Numbered from the stretch's first letter, positions 1 to 9,496 are shown. The stretch is DNA of 13,061 bases from Clarireedia homoeocarpa (GCA_001465935.1 LNKV01000144.1:1-13061); one strand, 5' to 3'. A program made the numbers and translations. Notes: generated by a model from the letters alone, not told the origin.

Positions 1-308
1 TTAAATAATTCTTTTTTAATAAAAAATTTAAGTTTTAATTTATAATAATTAATAAAAATTATAATTTCTTAATTAATATAATTATTATATTTATAAAATT
101 TAATAATATAATTTATAATTAATTTTCTTTTTATTATTTAAATATTTATTTTATTTTAATTAATTATATATTATTTTTAAAATAATTTATTAATATTAGT
201 TTTATTTATTTAAATATTTTATTTTAAAGATAAAATATAATTTATAAATTTATTAAAATTAAATTAATAATATATTTTAAATTAAAAAAATTTTAAATTC
301 TTTTTAAT
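1..308. other. Old AT-saturated flanking DNA, no gene
   Basis: Hand count gives only 7 G or C in the first 300 bases and no CA or TG dinucleotide. I see no reading frame, RNA gene or repeat that I can name. It ends at the left copy of the TTAAT target duplication of the large retrotransposon, so it is the DNA into which that element inserted. Its G+C is clearly lower than that of the element, which suggests an older, fully RIP-saturated sequence or an originally AT-rich spacer. Confidence 0.75.
304..308. repeat. Left target site duplication TTAAT of the large element
   Basis: TTAAT lies immediately before the LTR start (TAATAGAAATAA) and is repeated immediately after the right LTR at 11809-11813. 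Five bases is the usual duplication length for Ty3/gypsy integrase. In DNA this AT-rich a chance match is not rare. The support comes from both copies abutting LTR ends that were defined independently by alignment. Confidence 0.65.
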
Positions 309-469
309 TAATAGAAATAAAGTTTTTATAAAGAATAAAATTCTTATTTTATTAACTACTAATTTAAATATAATAGACTAATTAAAATATAATTATATAA
401 TAAACTAACTAGTATATAATTATATAATAAATTATACTTATAATATTTTACTTATATTTTCTTATATTA
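309..469 (-). repeat. Left LTR (3' LTR of the large element), 161 bp
   Basis: It aligns along its whole length with 11630-11808. Shared blocks include the start TAATAGAAATAA, the central TTCTTATTTTA.TAACTACTA block, and the end TTATA.TTTCTT.TATTA. Differences are mostly C/T and A/G transitions, as RIP predicts, plus one 18-bp length difference in an internal 27-bp tandem repeat. Because pol is on the minus strand, this copy is the 3' LTR. Confidence 0.85.
384..437. repeat. 27-bp tandem units inside the left LTR
   Basis: Two adjacent units (384-410 and 411-437) share the core TTATATAATAAA.TAA. A trace of a third survives just upstream (about 375-383). The right LTR has three full units, so the array changed in copy number after, or during, insertion. 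Confidence 0.7.
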
Positions 470-700
470 AATACTTTTTATAAAAAAAAACTATCGTGTT
501 TTTATAATCTAATATAATAATAGTAAAGTAAATAATAAATAAGTAAATAAAATTAATAAGTTTCTAATTTACTATTAATCTAGTTAATTATAAAGTAATA
601 ATATTAATAATAAACTAAGTAATATATTAAAGAATTAATTAAATAATATCCTTTAAAGATTTTATTAATAGAATATTATCTAATATTAATATTATAAATA
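470..700. other. Spacer between 3' LTR and third reading frame; no gene seen
   Basis: No frame on either strand reads convincingly. On the minus strand the bases next to the LTR (470-480) include only a short A-rich purine run, so I do not call a polypurine tract. One surviving TG (in ATCGTGTTTTT near 493-503) is a local remnant. Confidence 0.5.
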
Positions 701-2990
701 AATATATTAAGAATATTAATATTATTTTTATTATTATAAATAAAATTAATATAAATTATAATAGTTACTTAGTATACTAATATAGTTAATATATTAAATA
801 ATATTAAAGTCTATTAGAATATCTATTTATATTCTTTAAAATATAATTAATATATTATAATTAATAAATAATAGTATAGATAATCTATATAATATACTTA
901 ATAAATTTAATAATAATTATAATAAGAGTTAGTATTTTATAATTCTTTATAATATAAATAACTCGAGTTAGAATATTAAAATTATAATATTAAATAAACT
1001 TTATAAAACCTAGATTAAAACTTTTAATTTAACTATATATTATAATATTATAATTCCGATTCGAGTTAAATAATAGAATATTATTAAACTTTATAAAATA
1101 AATAAAATTTAATATACTTAATATTATAAATTCTCTTTATTAAATAAAAGTATATTAAGTAATAAAGATACTATTATTTAAAAAATAAATATTTCTTAAT
1201 TAATATTTATAAAAAGTTCTTTATTATTATTATATTTCTTCTTTTATTATTTATTAAACTTCTTTATTATAACTTGGATATTATCTTAAATTACTATTTT
1301 ATAAATTTATCTTTTAGTTTTATAAACTAAAGATAAAATTATTTTAAGAGATACTAATATATTTATTAATATTTAAAAGAGAGTATTATCTTTATTTAGT
1401 TTTATCTCTTATATTTAAAGTTTAAAGTAATTAATTTTATTTTTATTCTTTATTATAATTACTATATTAGATTTAATTAAAAGAGTATTTACTAATTTAA
1501 TTATAGTTTTTCTAGAATAATATTTTTATTTATATTATATAATTAACTATTTATACTTTTTATCTAATATTATAACTAATATTAAACTCTTATATTAGTC
1601 TTTACTAGATTTATTTAATATAAAGATAGATATCTTATAAAACTTATTAAATAAAAAGCGAATATTTTTATATATAATCTATAATCTTTATTAATCTATT
1701 TTAGTTAATAAATAAATAAAAAGTAAAAATCGTTTATAATTAAATAACTCGAAAGTAATTTTATTATAATATATAAGTTCTTTTATAAAATAATTATAAT
1801 TATTATTACTATCTTTTAAAAAGATTACTTTAATCTTTTTTAATTTCTTATTATAATCTTTAATATTAAAAGTATTTATTTAGTTTTATATATATATAAA
1901 ATTATAAAATATATCTTTATATTATAGAATACTTTTTATAATTTCTAGATCTTTTATTATTTTATTTATTAACTTTATTATCTTAATATTAAAAATAATT
2001 AATTAATCTCTAAGTTATTATAAAAGTAAATTATTTTCTTATAATAATTTCTATAATATTTCTCTACTTTTTACTTTCTATAAATTATATATATATAAAA
2101 TAATAATATTAGTTATCTCGATTTTATTATTATATTTAATAATAAAATAATTATTAATTATTAATTTCAATTATTTATTAGTTATATCTATAATATATTT
2201 AATTTAATATTTTTTATTAATTACTACTTTTATATATTTAATTACTTTTTTATATTTTTTTATTCTTTTATCTTTATTAACTTTTTATATAAATTATCGA
2301 TTCTAATTTATAAGTTTTTTAATAATATATTATAAACTCGTTTATATTTATAGATTTTATTATTATTTAAGATCTTATTTAATATAAATTTTCTTATAAT
2401 TACTTTATATTCTAAAGATCTAAATAAAGTATTTAAGTTATATAATATAATAAATTTATAATAAATATTATTAATAAAAAGAAGGTTATTTACTAGTTTA
2501 TATAATAAATATTATATTCTAAATAGATTATAAATATTATCTAATAATAATATATAAAGTTTTAAAAGTTTTTAATATAATTTATTATTATCTTTAAATA
2601 AAATTATTTTCTCTAAAGATTATATATTTAATAGAGTATATATAATAATTTAAATATTTATATTAAATATAATAAAGTAGAGTTTTAATAAATAAAGTAA
2701 GTTTAATAAAATATTATTTATTAATATTCACAATAATATATATTTATAAATATTAAATCTTATATTAGAATCTCGATAAATACTAATATATATTATATTA
2801 TATAAAAGTTAAAGTTTATATAGTTACTTTAATATTATTTATTATATTTTATAATTTATACTTTATTATCTTTTATTAGAAAGATAAATAATTATATTTC
2901 TTATAAGTTATTTAAGAAGAATTAAGTTTTTAAATTAAATTAAAATATAATATAAAATAAAAGATAATAATATTAAAATATCTATTAATT
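700..2990 (-). pseudogene. Third decayed reading frame downstream of pol, coiled-coil-like, unknown function
   Basis: I do not recognise this protein. One minus-strand frame reads coherently from about 2700 to 1200, with stops that are all TAA or TAG and so can be former Gln, Arg or Trp codons. The centre (about 2290-1250) is rich in Lys, Glu, Asp, Ile and Leu with heptad-like stretches: KVKSREIL near 2065-2080, followed by ENNLLL near 2025-2038, suggesting a coiled coil. Farther down, near 1420-1640, phrases such as RKTIIKLVNTLLIK and EIKLNKDNTLF read without stops. From about 1190 to 870 the translation turns into Leu/Ile/stop strings, the expected RIP product of Pro/Thr/Gln-rich sequence; a similar low-complexity stretch lies upstream (about 2990-2850). 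The frame matches that of the end of pol (same codon phase), so it may be a separate ORF or a read-through extension. Outer limits are rough. Alternatives are a captured host gene or an older nested element. Confidence 0.55.
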
Positions 2991-3289
2991 TTATAAAAGA
3001 GATTATATAATAAATATAAATAATAATAAAATTAAAATAAATTAAAAATTACCGAAAATTAAAGAATCGAGAAAAGTATAAATAATATAGTAATATAAAG
3101 AAAAGAAAAATAAAAAGTAATAAAAATAAAGATAAAATAAAGAATAATTTATTATATATTTATAATAGTAAATAAAATAAAACTCTAAATTAGTTTAAAA
3201 TTAAAGTAATAACTTTAATTACTTTATATATTATAATTATATAAAGAAACTTTCTTTAATTAATCTCTTTTATATTTAGAAATTAGAGT

Positions 3290-3359
3290 TTCGAAAAGTT
3301 TATTTTTATATTTAATAACTAATTCTTAAGTATTATCAAGTAATTTAACTAAGTATTAT
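3290..3359 (-). pseudogene. C-terminal part of chromodomain, beyond the nested insertion
   Basis: The minus-strand reading YLVKLLDNT (just below 3355), then ELVIKYKNK, matches the C-terminal helix region of fungal chromovirus chromodomains. It continues in frame from 5434 if 3360-5433 (nested element plus one ATTAT copy) is removed. This is the distal half of a domain whose proximal half lies 2 kb away at 5434-5531. Confidence 0.8.
3355..3359. repeat. Left target site duplication ATTAT of the nested element
   Basis: ATTAT abuts the nested LTR start at 3360 and is repeated at 5429-5433 directly after the right nested LTR. Deleting one copy plus the element restores the chromodomain codon phase, which independently supports the boundary. 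Confidence 0.8.
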
Positions 3360-3546
3360 TATAATGAGACTACTAATAAAAATATTAAATAACTTTAGAA
3401 TATTAAACTATAAAATTAAAATTATATATAAGAAGAGAGACTTTATATAATCTAGAGTTTTAAAGTTTATATAAAGTGATATTTTATAAGGAAGTATACT
3501 AGTTAAACTAATATATTATATATATGATTTTATATAAATCGTTATA
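3360..3546 (+). repeat. Left (5') LTR of nested element, 187 bp
   Basis: It begins TATAATGAGACTACTAATAA and ends AAATCGTTATA. Compared with 5242-5428 it has the same length with no indel and about 20 substitutions, nearly all transitions in the C/T or G/A sense, the pattern left by RIP. The original ends were probably TGTAA...TTACA. Confidence 0.9.
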
Positions 3547-3780
3547 TTACTCTCCTCTTTGAAAAAACTTATTTTTAAATATTTAAAAAGAATAACTTTA
3601 AAGTTAATAAAGGAAATAAATTAAAAGAAATAAAGAAACTTTTATTTAAACTAATTATCTTTTAGTTTATTTATTAGTCTCGATTATATTTAAATCTATT
3701 AATTTAGTAACTTATTATAGATATTAATAAGACTATATATAAGAATATTGAAAATATAATAATTATTAGGTTAATAAGAT

Positions 3781-4780
3781 AACAAGTATAGATATAAATT
3801 AATAAAAAGAAGAGTTACTAAAATATTATATAAAGTATATAAATTCTTTGAAATTAATAGACTTATCTAACTAATTATCTAATTACTATTATATTATCTA
3901 GTTTAAACTTAAATAAAAAATATTGATTTTCTAGTTATTATTCTAACTCTTTCTATTTACTTTATATAAAATATACTGAAATCTAATAATATAATTATTT
4001 AAAAAATCAATATCTTGATAAATTATATAAAGATAAATAAAGGTTTTCTTAATATAATAAGAGTTCTTATATATAAAAGTAAAAGTTTTAAGAATATCTT
4101 TATAATTAAAAAGAGACTTATTAATAAGAGATAAGATTTAGATTTAAATAGAAGACTTAAAGTTTAAGAAAATATAATAGAATTTAATAATATTATCTTT
4201 TATAATTTTATTATTAACTTGAAGCTTAGTTTTAATAGTAAGTAATTAGATATTAAAGTAAGAACTATTAAACTTATCTAAGTCTTATAGTTTAAATCAC
4301 TTAGATATTAGATAAAAGTAAAGAGAATAAAGAAAAGTATTATTAGAATAAAGAACTTTAAACTTAGTAACTTAGTTAATAAGTTATTAACAAATAATTA
4401 TAAACTTAATTATAATCTCGTTAATAATTAATTATTTTATTATTCTTAAAAAAGTAAAGTGATAATAATAATAAAATAAATAATAAGTAAAAACTTAAAA
4501 GTAATATTTAAAAAAAATAACTTTAGATTGAAACTATTCGAGAATAAAAGATTTTTATAATTTATAATAAAGTATAAATCTAGAAAAGTTATTTAAATCT
4601 GGAAAATAGAGAAATATAAAATAAATTAGAATAAATATAAATATAAAGTTATAATTTATAGAAATAAACTAATATAATTATTTAGCTCGAGAAAGGAAAG
4701 TAATTAAATTATATTAATAAAATTAGTATATTAATAAGTAAATTAATTTATAGATTTATATAAATCAAAAAAGTAAAATA
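3781..4780 (+). pseudogene. Decayed plus-strand reading frame inside the nested element, unknown product
   Basis: A plus-strand frame reads from AACAAG at 3781 to at least 4461 with about 14 TAA/TAG stops in 226 codons, fewer than expected for DNA this TA-rich. It contains open stretches such as IKKRLINKR (about 4108-4134) and LDIKVRTIKLI (about 4247-4279). Translation stays partly coherent to about 4780, where a second frame (FRLKLFENKR, near 4522-4551) is equally plausible. The content is basic and Leu/Ile/Asn-rich. I do not recognise the protein. By position it could be a gag-like product of a non-autonomous LTR element, but no zinc knuckle or capsid motif is visible. Confidence 0.4.
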
Positions 4781-5218
4781 GTTATTAATTATAAAATATT
4801 AATATATAAAGTAACTTTAATAAGTTTTCGAATACTGATATTATAGATACTAGCTTATTTTATATAAAACTTAAAAATTATAATTTATATTTTTACTATA
4901 TTTTAATCTATTAATTAGATTTAATATAGTTATTAATAAGATCTCTTTAGAGTTTAAGAAGATTATTACTAAGAACTTTTAATCAAGTATTTATTTTTAT
5001 TATCTCTCTAATAGTAATATATATAATCTGTTTTAGGAACTTATAAAATTAAATATATAGATATTAATATATATATAAAGTTTATAAAATATCGATATCG
5101 CTTTATATAATATAAATAAAAGAATTAATTACTTTTTAGTAAAGTATTTATATATAAATTATCTCTCTAATTAAGTATTTAAGAATATTACTTTTAATAG
5201 AATAATAATATTATATAT

Positions 5219-5231
5219 AAAGTAAAGGGAG
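5219..5231 (+). promoter_or_regulatory. Candidate polypurine tract of nested element
   Basis: AAAGTAAAGGGAG is the strongest purine run near the right nested LTR and supports plus orientation. It ends 10 bases before the LTR start set by alignment, whereas a polypurine tract normally abuts the LTR, so either the tract is displaced or the call is wrong. Confidence 0.4.
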
Positions 5232-5241
5232 TTTAATATAA

Positions 5242-5428
5242 TATAACGAGACTACTAATAAAAATATTAAATAACTTTAGAATATTAAATTATAAAATTA
5301 AAATTATATATAAAAAGAGAGATCTTATATAACTTAGAGTCTTAAAGCTTATATAAAATAATACTTTTTAAAGAAATATTCTAGTTAAACTAATATACTA
5401 TATATACAATTCTATATAAATCATTATA
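5242..5428 (+). repeat. Right (3') LTR of nested element, 187 bp
   Basis: It begins TATAACGAGACTACTAATAA and ends AAATCATTATA. It is the same length as the left copy and aligns throughout. In this copy CpG (ACGAG) and two CpA remain where the left copy has TpG or TpA, and vice versa, showing that RIP hit the two copies independently. Confidence 0.9.
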
Positions 5429-5433
5429 ATTAT
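5429..5433. repeat. Right target site duplication ATTAT of the nested element
   Basis: Second copy of ATTAT, directly after the right nested LTR. The chromodomain frame resumes at 5434 on its far side. Confidence 0.8.
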
Positions 5434-5531
5434 TATATTTATATATTCTTTTAATTAAGAAATTTAATAAAATATTTTATATTATCTTTCTTTTTATATT
5501 TTATAATCCTTTTATTTAGAATATATTCGAG
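5434..5531 (-). pseudogene. N-terminal part of chromodomain at the end of pol
   Basis: The minus-strand reading LEYILNKRIIKYKKKDNIKY, followed by FIKFLN, has the layout of a chromodomain at the C-terminus of fungal gypsy integrases: a Glu-hydrophobic-Ile-Leu start, a basic KRI..KY block, then a Y-hydrophobic-hydrophobic-R/K-W/F-L strand. Chromodomains in chromoviruses bind methylated histone H3 and bias insertion to heterochromatin. The domain breaks after the motif KNI.I, exactly at the nested element, and is completed at 3359-3290. The codon phase is the same as that of integrase. Conserved aromatic positions are partly lost; one Trp position reads Phe or stop. Confidence 0.82.
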
Positions 5532-5879
5532 TTTATATAATTTCTATTTATTATTATTCTTTAAATTATCGATTAGTTTAATATAATTAAATTATAAATA
5601 ATTGAAAAAGTCTTTATTAAATAAAATTAAATATAAATAAATTATAGAAATAATCTAATAAATCTTTTAATAAAAAAATAAATTAATTTTATATATTAAT
5701 TTACTAATTTATCTTAAGATTCTAAATAGATTAATATATTATTTAAAAAGTTTTCTATTTAGTTTATTTAATAAATTATATTTTTAATATAATTTTAAAT
5801 ATATATAATCGTTTATATCTATTATTAATAAATAATATTAATAATTATAATTTTTTTTAATAATATTAAATATAAAATC

Positions 5880-6860
5880 TAAAGTTATTTTTATATCTTT
5901 TTAATATAATATTTATAATATCTTAGATATCTTATTAATAAGATTCGATATAAGAATTATAATTATAATAGTATCTAGTTTAAATCTAAGAAGAAATTTA
6001 TTTAATAAAATACTAATAACTTTATAATATATATTATTTAATATAAATTATAATAATAATAATATTATAAACTAATTATTATTAAGATTATAAAATAGAA
6101 AATATTTTATTATAATCTTTATTATTTAGTTTTTCACTTTCAATTAATTATTTATTTATAGATATTAAATTATAAATATAAATAACTTAATTTATAATTT
6201 TTCTTATAATAAGTATTATAAATTATTAACAAACTTTAAATCTTAATTAAAAATAATTATTTTTAATATATTCTAGTTAAATAAAAAGAGGGTTTATAAA
6301 AATATTTCAATTTATATTTTAATATTATAAATTATATACTTTAGAAGTAAGATAGTTTTTTTCGAGAATTTATTAATTATTATTATAATTAAATTAAATA
6401 TATTAATATTTTCTAGTTTCTAAGAATTTATTATATAAATCTTAGAAAAAGTAATAATAAAATCTATTATAATTATATAAAATAATATAAAGATTATATA
6501 AATTAGTTATATACTACTATTAGGTTTATAATATAATATAATATTAATATTATAATTAAGATAATAACTAATATAATTTCTTAACTTCTTTATTAATTAT
6601 AAAATATAAAAGTTCTAGACTTTATAAATTATATAGTTTAGACTTAAATAATATTTCTTATTATATATCTTCTTAAATATATTCTTAAATATAATATCTA
6701 ATATTATTAATCTTGAGAGACCGGTAACTAAATTATATTAAAAAAAACTATTTTTAAATTAGAAAAGTACTTTAAGTTTTATTAATATATTTAAAAAAGA
6801 TTCTTTTAAATTTATATTTATAAATCTTAAAATATAATAAAAATAGAAATCTTAATAATA
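5880..6860 (-). pseudogene. Integrase domain of pol
   Basis: DDE-type integrase that would insert the cDNA. The minus-strand reading has the pre-core motif YYKPN (about 6515-6500; HKPYG in relatives), then IIDFIITFSK with the first catalytic Asp (GAT, complement of 6462-6464), then NKFSKKT near 6355-6375. The second catalytic Asp position is AAT (Asn) at 6246-6248 in FN.DLKF (SDRD.KF in relatives), and the Glu position is AAA (Lys) at 6138-6140 in the former GQSE block. The second and third positions are separated by exactly 35 codons, the classic D-35-E spacing. Downstream, FLFYNLNNN and SILLNKFLLRFKLDT (about 6105-5960) match the Trp/LP and TG.SP segment that closes the integrase core. The HHCC zinc region upstream is blurred by a frameshift between 6850 and 6580. 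Confidence 0.88.
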
Positions 6861-6959
6861 ATTAAATATAAATCTCTTTTTTATATTTAAAAAAATAAAT
6901 ATTTTTACTATTATCTAGATATTATTTAATTTATTATCTTTAATAATATTAATAAATAT

Positions 6960-7500
6960 ATTTTTTAAAAGTTAAAATAATATATTAGAAATAATATTCT
7001 TTTTATTTATAATATAGTATATATCTAGATTATATTAAGAAAGATATTAAGAAATTATAATTAAATATATATTTATATAATTTAAATTAGATATATTAAA
7101 TAAACTATTTTTATAAATACTCTTTATTATAATATAGTTAATAAAGATAACTATTTAATAAAATAAAGATTATATTTATTACTTTAAATTATTTATAAAT
7201 ATATAAAAGATATACTATCTTTAATTTTATTAAATAATAATTTTATTTTATTAAACTAAATAGTTTATTTAGAAAAAATATTAATTAAATTAATATTAAG
7301 ATTAGTTTTAAGAAATCTATTAATATTTTATCTTTTTTAATATAAAAGATTACAATTTTAAATCTCTATTCTTTTAATTTATCGATTTTAATAAATAGTT
7401 TATAATTTAAATCGAAGTAAATTAGGAATTTCTTAGAGAAGAGATAAGTTTTTATAACCTCGAATATCTTAAACTCGATTATAATAAACTTTTATAAAAT
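6960..7500 (-). pseudogene. RNase H domain of pol
   Basis: Would degrade the RNA strand of the RNA/DNA hybrid. In the same phase as RT, the minus-strand reading gives FEVIKTYL (from about 7464), FLIYFDLNYKLFIKID with the first catalytic Asp codon at 7381-7383, then I.LIFFLNKLFS.IK.NYYLIKLKI (FLSR.L..AE.NYWPTE.E in relatives) near 7300-7220. The domain ends in SRYILYYK.KEYYF.YIIL, which aligns with the RY.PGK.H..PDAL(S)R block that closes gypsy RNase H. Stops fall at Gln/Trp positions. Confidence 0.82.
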
Positions 7501-7589
7501 ATATATATAATAACTTTTTTTTCTCTAATTTATTATATTTTTATTTTTAGTTTTAATTAGAAATTTTATTTTATATTATTATAAAGATT

Positions 7590-8430
7590 CTATTATTTTA
7601 ATATAATAAAAAATAAATTATTAAAGATATTTTATAAAATCTAGAAAATATTCTAGATATTATAAAGTAGATAAGAATTAAATATATTTAATTATTATAA
7701 TCTATTTCGAAGTTATTAATATTCCGAGATTATTAACTTGATATTTAAATAGAATTATTAAAAGATAGATAATAAAGGATTTTTCGATTAATAAAGTTAA
7801 GTTTATTTTCTAGAAAAGAGTAAATATTTAATATAAATATTATAAGTAGTTATTAACTATCTTTAAGAAAATTATTATATTATTAATAAATATATATATA
7901 AAGTCTTTAAAACTTTTTAATTTAATATCAAGAACTTACTAAATATATATTAAAGAATTTTTAAACTTTATTAAAATAACTTTTAATCTTTTTTAATTCT
8001 AATAACTAACTATTATAAATTTCTTTTTATTAGATTTTATAATAAAGAATTAGTAAAAGAAAGTTAATATATTTATAATAGTAATAAAGATAATATTTTA
8101 TAAAACTTCGATAATATTTATTTATAATAGTATAAAATATATATTATATAAAACTATTTATATTTTCTATTTATTCTTAATATTTCTCTAGATTATAAAG
8201 ACTAAATATCTAAATAATATTAAGTTATAAATCTATTCTATTTAATTTATTTTATAAAATTTATTAAAGATTATATTAATAACCTCGCGATCTTTAATTC
8301 TAATTAAATATATTTTAATTATAAACTTTTCTTTTTATTAATTATTAATAAAGAGAATAATTATATATTCTTTTTAAAATAGATCTATTAAATTATAATC
8401 TTCTTAATATAATTAGAATTTATTGATTAA
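7590..8430 (-). pseudogene. Reverse transcriptase domain of pol
   Basis: Would copy element RNA to DNA. Minus-strand landmarks, all in one phase, are KDREVIN (8275-8295) and NLILFRYLVFII. (PFGYPVFVVW in relatives, about 8230-8190), then IVLYNI (VVVDIRGLN block, about 8145). The first catalytic Asp codon, reading AAT, is at 8071-8073 in TIINILTFFY (STVDA..FFYQ). Next come KKFIIVSY (K.TVVSHRGQ), KNSLIYI (KNSPAYVQ), and FINNIIIF at about 7890-7867 (FVDDIVIF), where both Asp codons of the YxDD-type box read AAT, and finally NLTLLIEKSFIIYL (LSPKKSFLGYP) near 7780-7740. The 62 residues between the first Asp and the DD pair are normal for gypsy RT. The protein would be catalytically dead even without the stops. 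Confidence 0.92.
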
Positions 8431-9238
8431 TATTAGAATCTTCGAAATTAAATTAAAATCTATATTATAAATATATATACTATTTAATATAATTATCTTT
8501 AAAATATTTTCGGACTTAGATATCTTTATAATTAGTATAATATATTTTTATATATAGTTTTTATAAACTATTTAATATAATAATATTCTAAAAGACTTTA
8601 TTTTATTTATTATATTTAGAGTTTTAATAAAAAAATATTCGTTCTTATTAAAATTAATAATAATACTAAGTTTTACTTTTATAAATATAGTAATATTCTC
8701 GAATATATTATTAATAAAAAGTATATAATCTCTATATATAATAATAATAAATTTAGTTTTAAATAATATATTTTTAAAGAAATAGTTCTAGTTTTTAAAT
8801 AATAAAATATATTATATAAAAAGAGATTATTATAAATTTAGATAAGATAATTTTTTAATAAATAAATAGTCTACAAACTTATATTTATATAAGAATCTTA
8901 AGATTATTATAAAATATAAATAATATATAGTATTTTATTATATTAAGAATTATTTTATAAAGTATAAGAAATTTATTTCTTAAAAAAATATTTAGACTTT
9001 ATAAGTTTTTAAGATTTTTCTTTAGTTATATTTAAATTATAAACTTTATTAAATATTACTTTTTATTTATTATATTTTAAAGAAAAATTTTAAATATTAC
9101 TTTTTTTTATAACTTGAATATTTCTTTAATATTTTTATAAATCTTAATAATAAAGTAAGATTTAACTTAATCTTTATTTATTAATAATTAAGAGTATCTA
9201 TTATTTATATAAATCTTTAAATCTAATCTACTTAATAT

Positions 9239-9269
9239 TATATATATATATATAATTATATATATATAT
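9239..9269. repeat. TA dinucleotide run with palindromic AATT centre
   Basis: Eight TA units followed by ATTATATATATATATT form a near-perfect inverted repeat, the longest simple repeat in the window. Probably a RIP or slippage product in the gag/protease zone. No function is proposed. Confidence 0.6.
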
Positions 9270-9496
9270 TTTTAAATAATTTTTATAATTTTTAATATTT
9301 CTATAATAGAAATATCGAGAATAAATATAATAAATATATAATATACTAATTAAAACTTTATAATATTTAAAATACTTTTAAATTTTTTTTTAAAATTAAA
9401 ACTTATATATATCTAAGTATTTAAAGTCCGATAAATATTAAGTTAAAATTCTTTTTAAATATTAGTTAATATATTAGTTAATATTATTAGTACTTT

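Larger units (their letters stand above)
3360..5428 (+). mobile_element. Nested short LTR retrotransposon (2.07 kb), younger, likely non-autonomous
   Basis: Two direct 187-bp LTRs (3360-3546, 5242-5428) flank 1,695 bp. The element is bounded by ATTAT duplications and sits inside the chromodomain of the larger element. The interior is too short for gag plus pol and I find no RT or integrase motif, so it is probably a non-autonomous LTR element or a gag-only derivative. Plus orientation is inferred from a purine run (5219-5231) just before the right LTR and from an A-rich, partly open plus-strand frame. It retains roughly 23 CA/TG dinucleotides by hand count, several-fold more per kb than the host element, and even keeps scattered TGA codons, so RIP was lighter here. 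Confidence 0.85.
3260..8520 (-). pseudogene. pol polyprotein pseudogene (Ty3/gypsy), split by nested LTR element
   Basis: Former polyprotein for reverse transcription and integration. On the minus strand the order is RT, RNase H, integrase, chromodomain, which defines Ty3/gypsy rather than Ty1/copia. RT and RNase H share one codon phase from 8292 to about 6970. Integrase and chromodomain share another from about 6580 to 5434, so there is a net frameshift within 6850-6580. The coding frame resumes at 3359 after the nested element (3360-5428) and runs to a TAA at 3260-3262, which could be the true stop or a RIP-made one. Both RT active-site aspartates read as Asn, as GAT preceded by T becomes AAT. 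Upstream, the reading LIDLF.KEY near 8370 and KDREVIN at 8275-8295 precede the RT palm and resemble the usual RT N-terminal linker. The start of pol is not visible; 8520 is where my reading fades. It is certainly non-functional. Confidence 0.88.

Noticed and set aside
309..469. Bounding repeats as terminal inverted repeats of a DNA transposon
   Set aside because: The copies at 309-469 and 11630-11808 are in direct orientation, and the interior encodes RT, RNase H and integrase.
470..500. Polypurine tract of the large element next to its 3' LTR
   Set aside because: Only a short A-rich run on the minus strand, indistinguishable from background.
3547..3565. Primer binding site of the nested element (TTACTCTCCTCTTTG)
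   Set aside because: Notable for its C-rich composition but not complementary to any tRNA 3' end I can name with confidence.
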